Assembly (NCBI GenBank): GCA_964626495.1
Contig: CAZVFT010000048.1
Coordinates: 1 to 19,289 of the forward strand
Source: JACNLN01 sp964626495
GTDB taxonomy: Bacteria; Fidelibacterota; Marinisomatia; Marinisomatales; CAZVFT01
Length of the DNA: 19,289 nt
Direction of reading: 5' to 3'
Part shown: piece by piece, positions 1-5,959 of the stretch
How positions within the stretch are numbered: the stretch's first letter is position 1
Layout: each line of letters starts with the position of its first letter
The notes under the pieces: model-generated
Told to the model about the DNA's origin: nothing
Databases searched by the model: none
Seen by the model: the letters and a program-made list of their open reading frames with translations, nothing else
Translations under genes and position numbers: made by a program

Positions 1-531
1 TCCAGTGGAAACACAAATTATGGGTTTTATGTCACTCAATCAGGTTTCTTTACTAATTGCAAAGCCAATAACAATACCAGTGGCGGCTACTATATAGGTT
101 CTTACAGCTCTGAGCTCATCAACTGCCTTGCGGTGGATAACACTGAAAAAGGTCTGTACCTCAGCAACTCTTCCACCTTAATCCGCAACTGCACAATCAG
201 TGGGAATGCCACTGGAGTCTATGCCGGCGGTAATTCGGGTCCAGCGTTCATGAATGTGATCTTATATGCCAATACCACCGAACTGGATGGTGAGAGCGGC
301 GCCACAATGAGTTTTGATTATTCCGATGTTCAGGATGGCTCTACATACGGTGCCTGGGCGAATGGAACGGGTAACATTGATTCGGATCCTATGTTCATTG
401 GCAGTGGTGATTACCATCTTCAGAATGGTTCACCCTGCATAGATACGGGTAATCCATCTGCAACTTACAACGATCCAGACGGTACCCGTAATGATATGGG
501 GGCTTATGGGGGTCCGAACGGGGATTGGTAA
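1..531 (+). CDS. Right-handed parallel beta-helix repeat protein, 3' end only
   Basis: The reading frame is open from the first base to a TAA at 529-531, giving 176 visible residues; the true start lies upstream of the window. The protein shows short repeated turns rich in N, S, G, T and C (for example LINCLAVDNTEKGLYL and IRNCTISGNATGVY), the pattern of pectate-lyase-like beta-helix proteins in which each turn repeats a xxNC.xxxN motif. The end (CIDTGNPSATYNDPDGTRND then MGAYGG) is a common closing segment of such surface proteins in FCB bacteria. I see no type IX sorting domain on this gene. It is probably an exported polysaccharide-binding or adhesive protein, but the substrate cannot be told. 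A GTG at 133 could be taken as a start, but it lies inside the repeat and is almost certainly not the real one. The next gene starts 6 nt after the stop, so the two are probably co-transcribed. Confidence 0.8.
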   Translation, partial: SSGNTNYGFYVTQSGFFTNCKANNNTSGGYYIGSYSSELINCLAVDNTEKGLYLSNSSTLIRNCTISGNATGVYAGGNSGPAFMNVILYANTTELDGESGATMSFDYSDVQDGSTYGAWANGTGNIDSDPMFIGSGDYHLQNGSPCIDTGNPSATYNDPDGTRNDMGAYGGPNGDW

Positions 532-537
532 ACAACT

Positions 538-2595
538 ATGCTTAAGAGTAGCGTATCTATTCTATTTGCACTTTTCACTCTACTTGCAGGGCAGCAGGAG
601 AGGTCTGTTATCGCCATCACCGACGTTTCCGCTGAAGGTTTGTCCAATATTGAAATCAAGATGTTTTATAATCGACTGGAATCGGAGTTAGTAAACCTGG
701 GGCAGTACGATGTAACCAGCCGTCAGGAGGTGGACAAGATACTGAAGGAACAGAAGTTCCAGCAGGCTGGTTGTACCGACCAGGAATGCGCCGCTGAAAT
801 AGGAAGAATGCTGAATGCCGACCTGATACTTTTACCAAGCATTTTATATGACAGCCGAAGTGGGGTTGTCAGTGTAAGCCTGAAACTGGTGGATGTAGAG
901 ACAGCCAGAATTACCACGGCAATCACGAAGGATGAAATAGTAGAGAGTGCAAGAGATATTAATGATCTCATCCGGGATTATCTTGTAGAACTGTATCGCA
1001 GGGATCGCGAAGAGAAGGGCATTATTGTAACACCTACTCCAGCAGAAAAGGCAGTGGGAAAAGGAAAACTTATCATAAAGTCCACTCCGATTGGTGCCAA
1101 TGTAATTCTTGATAATGAAAATAGAGGTCTAACCCCACTTGAGCTGGATGAAATTGACGAAGGTAAACACCGGCTCGTTCTCAGTTACAAAGGCTATGAG
1201 CGCTATGCAAGGTCAGTAACTGTGACTGCTGATGTTATCAACACCATAAAAGGTGAATTGGTCCTGTTAACGGGTAACCTATCCATTATCTCCGAACCAT
1301 CTGGAAGCGATGTTTTTTTGAATGATGAATACAAGGGCAAAACACCACTTACGCTTCAGTATCTTGAAGTTGGGGAGTATTTTGTCAAGCTTAAGGCTGA
1401 TGGATATGAGGATGTCTTGACAAAAGTGATCGTGGAGTGGAATGTGGAAAACATCCTGAAGAAAATTCTGACCCCCAAACCTGCCTCGGTGGCTTTTTAT
1501 TCTGTGCCTGATGGTGCGGAGGTTTTCATTAACAACAAGTCAAGGGGAAAGACCTCCATCACCGGGTTGAAACTTGAGCTTGTTGGTGGCAAGCACACAG
1601 TAAAAATGGAGCTGAAGGGATATACGCCTGAGACGGCAGAGATAGAACTTGCTCCCGGGGAGACAAAAGACCTGGAACTGTCTCTGTCGAAATTACCCTT
1701 GGGCATAAGCGATGATCCTACGGTAGGCTGGGTTTCTATAGAGGGCTTGCCTGAGGACGCTGCTTTGATCTTTCAGGGTAAAATGCTGTCTATACCGCTT
1801 AAATATCATGAGTTGAAAAAGGGTAAGTATCAGGGTAAGGTCTCAAAGAACGGCTACCGGTCGGAGACACTGTCGGTTACGGTGGTNNNNNNNNNNNNNN
1901 NNNNNNNNNNNNNNNNNNNNNNNNNNNNNNNNNNNNNNNNNNNNNNNNNNNNNNNNNNNNNNNNNNNNNNNNNNNNNNNNNNNNNNAATGAACTGGTCAT
2001 AGAGTATAGCTACAAGCTTGATGACAATGCCTGGAGCGAATGGTCAGCCGCTACGTCTGTTACCCTGGACTATCTGGACGAAGGTCAGCACAGCTTCAGA
2101 GTGAAGGGGAGGTATGAATCTCTGGCTGAAGATGATACACCTGCAGAGGTGGATTTTGAAGTGGATGCTGTTCAGGGTCCCGGACTGAGGGTGTATCCCC
2201 TATTGAGTGAAGTGAGCGTTGGCAGCTCTTTTGATGTGTACCTGTATGCTGAGGAAGTGGAGGGCGTGGTGTTTGCTGAGATCCAGATGAGTTACGATCC
2301 AGCCATCGTTGTTTTTAGCGGATATGAAGCAGGGAATATGCTTGGCGATCCGTCAGATAATTCAATACTGATTGTTGAGGATAATATGGGAGTTCTGGAC
2401 ATTACCCTGGCTACTAATTATACTGACCAGAGTGGCGTAAGCGGAACCGGATCACTTGTGAAGCTAACCTTTTCGGCAGCAAATGCGCAAGGATCTACCG
2501 ATTTAACTGTTTCCGGCGGTTCTGCATTTCTTGATTTTGGTAACAACGATATTACAATAGCCGATATCGAAAACGGACTAGTGGTAGTGGAATGA
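538..2595 (+). CDS. CsgG-like / PEGA / cohesin-domain surface protein (contains assembly gap)
   Basis: About 685 residues if the 100-N gap is taken at face value. A signal peptide (residues 1-18, LFALFTLLAG) is followed by a CsgG/FlgO-like domain (about 22-155), with the family-typical AGCTDQECAAEIGRMLNAD segment. Next come four PEGA-type repeats (about 177-235, 246-300, 316-383, 397-449), with motifs such as STPIGANVILDNENRGLTPL and EPSGSDVFLNDEYKGKTPL; the fourth is more divergent. After the gap, residues 484-543 resemble a Y_Y_Y/fibronectin-like module (YSYKLDDNAWSEWSAATS). Residues about 547-685 resemble a cohesin domain (VGSSFDVYLYAEEVEGVVFAEIQMSYDP). PEGA domains are usually extracytoplasmic; cohesins bind dockerins. 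The gap is phase-compatible with one ORF, but its real length is unknown, so fusion of two neighbouring genes cannot be excluded. It starts 6 nt after the upstream stop and its TGA overlaps the next ATG (ATGA). Confidence 0.75.
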   Translation: MLKSSVSILFALFTLLAGQQERSVIAITDVSAEGLSNIEIKMFYNRLESELVNLGQYDVTSRQEVDKILKEQKFQQAGCTDQECAAEIGRMLNADLILLPSILYDSRSGVVSVSLKLVDVETARITTAITKDEIVESARDINDLIRDYLVELYRRDREEKGIIVTPTPAEKAVGKGKLIIKSTPIGANVILDNENRGLTPLELDEIDEGKHRLVLSYKGYERYARSVTVTADVINTIKGELVLLTGNLSIISEPSGSDVFLNDEYKGKTPLTLQYLEVGEYFVKLKADGYEDVLTKVIVEWNVENILKKILTPKPASVAFYSVPDGAEVFINNKSRGKTSITGLKLELVGGKHTVKMELKGYTPETAEIELAPGETKDLELSLSKLPLGISDDPTVGWVSIEGLPEDAALIFQGKMLSIPLKYHELKKGKYQGKVSKNGYRSETLSVTVXXXXXXXXXXXXXXXXXXXXXXXXXXXXXXXXXXNELVIEYSYKLDDNAWSEWSAATSVTLDYLDEGQHSFRVKGRYESLAEDDTPAEVDFEVDAVQGPGLRVYPLLSEVSVGSSFDVYLYAEEVEGVVFAEIQMSYDPAIVVFSGYEAGNMLGDPSDNSILIVEDNMGVLDITLATNYTDQSGVSGTGSLVKLTFSAANAQGSTDLTVSGGSAFLDFGNNDITIADIENGLVVVE
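1887..1986. other. Assembly gap (100 N) inside the PEGA/cohesin gene
   Basis: Exactly 100 N, the usual placeholder for a gap of unknown size. It falls after the fourth PEGA-like repeat. Flanking frames are compatible if the true length is 1 modulo 3, which 100 satisfies. Repeated PEGA modules are a likely cause of the assembly break. Confidence 0.95.
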
Positions 2596-3641
2596 ACCAA
2601 ACCTTGCGAAAGATTAATATGATCATTACAGGTCCTAATACGATGACACCTGGAATATGTGACAGAAGCTTCGCAATGGTCCAATGCTGGAAACAAATAA
2701 CAAAATATTTTGCAATCATATTAATAACCGGGCAATTGTTATTTGCCCAGAACACCGCTCCCGAAGTGGAAAATGTAACAGCCGCACAGCGCACCGATGG
2801 AAGCAAGGTTGTAGATATTTATTATGATGTGAGTGATGCTGATGGCGATACGCTCACGATTACAATGCAGGTGTCCAGTGACAGCGGGCAAACCTGGGAT
2901 ATTACACCTCTGTATACCAGCGGTGATATTGGTGCTAATATAAACCCCGGGACCGGCAAACATATTATCTGGAATGCTGGTGATGAAGCCTACACTTTGG
3001 ACGGCGACCAGTACCAATTCAAAATTATAGCTGATGATATGATACTTGTACTAGAAGACATAGACGGTAATGAATATCAAGTAGTCGAAATTGGAGACCA
3101 GATTTGGATGGCAGAGAATTTAAAGGTGACGCATTATCGAAATGGAGATCCGATTCCGCATCTGACCAGTAATAGTGATTGGACAAGCACATCGTCGGGT
3201 GCGTATTGCGTTTACGACAATAACCCTTCTAATGCAGAAACATACGGAAATCTTTACAACTGGTATGCGGTAGATGATAGCAGAAACATCGCACCGGAAG
3301 GTTGGCATGTTCCCACAGATGATGAATGGCAGGAGTTGGTTGATTATCTTGGAGGAAGCAGTGTTGCAGGTGGAAAATTAAAAGAGGAAGGCACGGAACA
3401 TTGGAATCCACCCAACACTGGAGCCACCAACGAAAGCGGCTTTACAGCCCTTCCGGGTGGTTACCGCGACTTCAGCTATGGTGGTTACTACGGTATGGGT
3501 ACCGACGGCGTCTTCTGGTCTTCTACAGAGTACGATAGTGACTATGCGTGGCTCCGGCTTCTGCTTTACGGTAGTTCAGACGTGTACCGGGGCACCACCT
3601 ATAAGCTCTACGGGTTCTCAGTCCGTTGCGTGAGGGATTAG
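2592..3641 (+). CDS. FISUMP (Fibrobacter major paralogous) domain protein, likely DGR target
   Basis: 349 residues from the ATG at 2592, which overlaps the upstream stop (ATGA). A second ATG at 2676 gives a cleaner signal peptide (MVQCWKQITKYFAIILITGQ, then LLFAQ) and may be the true start. Residues about 55-148 form a module often found before FISUMP domains (VSDADGDTLTITMQVSSDSG, IIWNAGDE). Residues about 154-349 match the FISUMP family (Fib_succ_major): DGNEYQVVEIGDQIWMAENL, YGNLYNWYAV, PEGWHVPTDDEW, GFTALPGGYR, FWSSTE, GFSVRCVRD. The fold is thought to be related to the C-type-lectin/formylglycine-generating-enzyme class that DGRs diversify. The last ~50 codons have the codon signature of a DGR variable region (see separate entry), and an Avd-like ORF follows. 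It is probably a secreted or surface ligand-binding protein; the ligand is unknown. It is co-directional and probably co-transcribed with the two genes before it. Confidence 0.85.
   Translation: MNQTLRKINMIITGPNTMTPGICDRSFAMVQCWKQITKYFAIILITGQLLFAQNTAPEVENVTAAQRTDGSKVVDIYYDVSDADGDTLTITMQVSSDSGQTWDITPLYTSGDIGANINPGTGKHIIWNAGDEAYTLDGDQYQFKIIADDMILVLEDIDGNEYQVVEIGDQIWMAENLKVTHYRNGDPIPHLTSNSDWTSTSSGAYCVYDNNPSNAETYGNLYNWYAVDDSRNIAPEGWHVPTDDEWQELVDYLGGSSVAGGKLKEEGTEHWNPPNTGATNESGFTALPGGYRDFSYGGYYGMGTDGVFWSSTEYDSDYAWLRLLLYGSSDVYRGTTYKLYGFSVRCVRD
3462..3638 (+). other. Putative DGR variable region (VR) at the 3' end of the FISUMP gene
   Basis: This covers codons 291-349. From codon 314 to 340, 19 of 27 codons end in C or T, including three Leu codons (ctc, ctt, ctt) at apparently variable positions, and these sit among fixed codons gcg, tgg, cgg, ctg, tca, gtg, cgg, aag. 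Adenine-specific mutagenesis of AAC/AAT template codons changes the first two bases and keeps the third, so variable sites read NNY; that is what is seen. Codons 293-308 (gac ttc agc tat ggt ggt tac tac ggt atg ggt acc gac ggc gtc ttc) show the same bias apart from the single atg. The invariant end (GFSVRCVRD) at the gene's 3' terminus is where a VR is normally placed. The template repeat itself is not in the window, so the call rests on codon pattern and context. Confidence 0.6.
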
Positions 3642-3725
3642 TTTTGTTGACTATTTGTCTATTTGACCCTTTGACTATTTATTCCGACGAAGGAGGAATC
3701 GAAGATTTCGGTGGTCCAATTGAAC

Positions 3726-3758
3726 AACCTTTCAAAGGTTCGGAACCTTTGAAAGGTT
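3726..3758. repeat. Perfect inverted repeat, 15-bp stem with 3-nt loop, between VR and avd-like ORF
   Basis: The left arm AACCTTTCAAAGGTT (3726-3740) and right arm AACCTTTGAAAGGTT (3744-3758) are exact reverse complements separated by CGG. Each arm is itself nearly palindromic. It lies 85 nt after the FISUMP stop codon. In characterised DGRs a hairpin/cruciform shortly downstream of the VR promotes template-directed replacement, so this is a candidate for that role. The alternatives are a transcription terminator (though no T-run follows) or a dispersed palindromic repeat. The rest of 3642-3725 holds two copies of TTGACTATTT (3647-3656, 3671-3680) and nothing else I recognise. Confidence 0.85.
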
Positions 3759-3759
3759 A

Positions 3760-4095
3760 ATGAAGGATATGGGAAGATATGATGAATTACCGGTATATAA
3801 GGCAAGTTATGACTTGTTGCTTGAGATATTTCGTTTTACGAAAAATTTCAACAAGGAGTTTAAATACACAGTAGGTGAGAGTTTAAAAAAGGAGACAACA
3901 GAGTTAATCACACTCATATATCGGGCAAACAGTAAAAGAGAAAGCAAGAAGATGAAAGCAATCACTCGAATCACGCCGGCAGGCGGACAAGTAAATTCGG
4001 GTGTTAATCCCAGGAACAACACCATAATTCATTATGTTATGCAAGAAAAACAAAGAAAAGGACAAACTTATAAGCTTCTACATAAAAAAAGTTAA
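3760..4095 (+). CDS. Avd-like DGR accessory protein, apparently 3'-truncated
   Basis: 111 residues. Residues about 8-65 (ELPVYKASYDLLLEIFRFTK, NFNKEFKYTVGESLKKETTE, LITLIYRANSKRE) resemble the first two helices of the four-helix-bundle Avd/S23-like family, encoded next to the reverse transcriptase in many DGRs. Full-length members run to roughly 110-125 residues with two further amphipathic helices (typically ...IRLLIRLMKDL...). Here, after residue ~68, the sequence (ITPAGGQVNSGVNPRNNTII) no longer resembles the family. I could not find the missing helices in the other two forward frames. The gene is therefore probably a remnant whose 3' half was replaced, and its tail overlaps the start of the next ORF. 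A GAAAGG inside the hairpin arm (3751-3756) is the only purine-rich stretch upstream. ATG 3769 is an alternative start. The normal role is to bind the DGR reverse transcriptase; this copy is unlikely to be functional. Confidence 0.65.
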   Translation: MKDMGRYDELPVYKASYDLLLEIFRFTKNFNKEFKYTVGESLKKETTELITLIYRANSKRESKKMKAITRITPAGGQVNSGVNPRNNTIIHYVMQEKQRKGQTYKLLHKKS

Positions 4096-5681
4096 GGATA
4101 ACGAAAGGTATTTTTGGTTGAATCATTTAAGCAAAACAACAGTCCTTTTCTACAGCCTGTTTTTTATGGTGTCAATGTTATGGGCAGATACAGGCGAAGA
4201 CACATCCGGTAATGTTACTCTGGATACGGTAGACCCATCCGTCACAGTGATAACCCCAACATCTAGTTTTTCCGTTCCANNNNNNNNNNNNNNNNNNNNN
4301 NNNNNNNNNNNNNNNNNNNNNNNNNNNNNNNNNNNNNNNNNNNNNNNNNNNNNNNNNNNNNNNNNNNNNNNNNNNNNNNGAAGATGCTGTTGGTTTAAGA
4401 GATACAGCGATGGTAACCGGCATCAATGTCGTTATTGAATACCCAAGGTTGGTGTCAACCTCCCCAGCTGACAGCAGTTTATTATTCCTTCGCACCAGTG
4501 AGATGCAGCTTGAGTTCTCAGTTGCTATGGATCCTGGCGGTTTTGACAATATCGAGCTCAGTTCCTCCCTATCAGGAGCAGTAGAGTTTTCCGCCCAGCT
4601 TGAAACCGCAACCCAGGTTAGATTGAGCTTATCGCAACAGCTTATCTCACGGGACACGTTGACGTTTACCCTTCCGGCATCAGAAATTGCAAGCAGTTTT
4701 GGATACCAGTTGGATGGCAATGAGAACGGTATTGCCGATGGTTCACCCACTGATGATGTGATCTTGACCTATCATACCGAAACCCTGGCGGATTATGATC
4801 GCAATGATGTGATCGATCTGGATGACCTCTCCACGTTTACCATTGCCTGGTATGCTAAGGATTATGATTACGAACTGGGTCCATTCACAGGCGAAGTGCC
4901 GCACCTGATTCCTAATTTCGATGGAGCTTTCAATGTGCAGGATCTGGTAGCTTTCGTGTATATGTGGGTATGGAACATGACTTCTCCCAGCGGGAAGTTA
5001 TTATTCCGTGAGTGGGCGGATTCCGGTCAATTAGTCGAAATTGAGACAACTCCTGATTCAATATCTATCACCATCCCCGATGGCTCACTAACTTATGAGC
5101 TTCAGATTCAATATTTAATGGGTGAGATAATGATCAGCGATCCGCTGGAGGATGTGGAAATCCAGTTGAGCCACAACGATGAAGAAATCGGGATCTATAC
5201 CCTGATGTCTGCTCCGAAAGACAACCACAAAGTGACCTTACCCATCACAGTCAGTAGAAAGGCAGCACGTATTTCAGTCAGTTTCAGAGCAGTGGACTAT
5301 GAGGGGGAGACCCTGAGCCAGCTTACCAGGGAACTTAACATTACTGGCATACCAAAGGAATTTGCTCTTCATCAAAATTATCCAAATCCATTTAACCCAA
5401 TTACTACCATTGAATACGACCTGCCAGGAGAAAGTAGTGTATCACTAATAGTGTTTGATCTTTTAGGCCGTCAGGTGAAACAACTGGTAAGTGGTGAAGT
5501 GGTAAGTGGTTACCATCAGGTGATCTGGAACAGTACGGATGACTACGGGAAACCATTAGGTTCGGGGATGTATTTTTACAGAATTCAGGCTCACCCAGTA
5601 GACGGCGGGAAAGCCCGCCAGAAATATGGCGGACAGGCTGGTGAATTTTCACAGGTGAGGAAGATGGTTCTCTTGAAATAA
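4034..5681 (+). CDS. Secreted protein with dockerin-like repeats and type IX sorting domain (contains assembly gap)
   Basis: The 5' part (4034-4279) encodes a signal peptide and the start of an Ig-like segment (VDPSVTVITPTSSFSVP). The 3' part (4380-5681) continues with DAVGLRDTAMVTGINVVIEY, then an SbsA/Ig-like region (STPADSS-type start, LEFSVAMDPGGF, DTLTFTLP). Two dockerin-like Ca-binding loops follow (4791-4974: DYDRNDVIDLDDL and PNFDGAFNVQDL), and a C-terminal sorting domain (about 5350-5681: HQNYPNPFNPITTIEYDLP ... SQVRKMVLLK) that directs export by the type IX system. Both gap edges fall on codon boundaries but in different frames, so the true gap must be a multiple of 3 and not 100. 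The ATG at 4034 gives a long N-terminus. The TTG at 4118, with GAAAGG 9 nt upstream (4103-4108), gives a compact signal peptide (MNHLSKTTVLFYSLFFMVSM) and is the better start. A 48-bp insertion interrupts the sorting domain in frame (see separate entry). Confidence 0.75.
4280..4379. other. Assembly gap (100 N) inside the dockerin-like gene
   Basis: Exactly 100 N. The upstream frame (phase of 4034) and downstream frame (phase of 4380) disagree across 100 bases although both sides read as parts of one protein, so the placeholder length is wrong. The missing part probably contains Ig-like repeats. Confidence 0.95.
5592..5639 (+). repeat. 48-bp in-frame GC-rich insertion flanked by 6-bp direct repeats
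   Basis: CAGGCT occurs at 5586-5591 and again at 5634-5639, bracketing a 48-bp segment that adds 16 codons (HPVDGGKARQKYGGQA) between FYRIQA and GEFSQVRKMVLLK of the sorting domain. Members of this domain normally run straight from the YRI(Q/K)A strand to GEF..(V/T)KKM. The segment contains the self-complementary GGCGGG-AAAG-CCCGCC and a further GGCGG, giving a folded, REP-like unit. The 6-bp duplication resembles a target-site duplication. Confidence 0.65.
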
Positions 5682-5705
5682 AGCTCAACTAAAACAACAA
5701 AACGA

Positions 5706-5738
5706 AAGGGCAGTGATTTTCAATGCCCTTGTTATTTT
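5706..5738 (+). terminator. Probable rho-independent terminator after the dockerin-like gene
   Basis: A 7-bp stem AAGGGCA (5706-5712) / TGCCCTT (5724-5730), with an 11-nt loop, is followed by GTTATTTT. It lies 24 nt after the stop codon. The T-tract is interrupted, so termination may be partial. Confidence 0.55.
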
Positions 5739-5921
5739 CTATTAACATTACTGCCATATCTTCTCTTCAATAGTCTCCTTTTACGAACCATACAACCTGG
5801 AAATTGTTGTAACCTCAACCGGTTGGAATCAATCGTACTCCAATAAATCGGAATTTCTATTGGTGAGTCAATCTGATTATTCAGTTCATGAAACGAATTA
5901 GGGAAAGAATAATATTTCTTG

Positions 5922-5944
5922 TATAATTTGTTGAAATATTTCAA
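5922..5944 (+). promoter_or_regulatory. Candidate -10 box and perfect 14-bp palindrome upstream of the 852-aa gene
   Basis: TATAAT (5922-5927) is followed by the perfect palindrome TTGAAATATTTCAA (5931-5944), 15 nt before the ATG at 5960. A good -35 box at the right distance is not visible. The palindrome would overlap the expected transcription start, the position of a classic operator, but chance is possible in such AT-rich DNA. The rest of 5739-5921 shows nothing I recognise. Confidence 0.3.
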
Positions 5945-5959
5945 ATTGAAAGTTCAGAG

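Noticed and set aside
3647..3680. Direct repeat TTGACTATTT with 24-bp period as a CRISPR-like array
   Set aside because: Only two short copies and no regular spacer-repeat structure; probably simple AT-rich sequence.
3900..4140. Possible DGR template repeat after the avd-like ORF
   Set aside because: I compared this stretch with the variable region end (GGGTTCTCAGTCCGTTGCG) and found no matching copy; the AACAACACC at 4015-4023 is too short to count.
4178..4750. 190-residue ORF on the minus strand across the scaffold gap
   Set aside because: It runs through 100 N and is antisense to the dockerin-like secreted protein; no supporting motif.
5732..5944. 70-residue ORF on the minus strand in the intergenic space
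   Set aside because: It begins with TTG, lacks a convincing ribosome binding site, matches no family I know, and overlaps the candidate promoter of the downstream gene.
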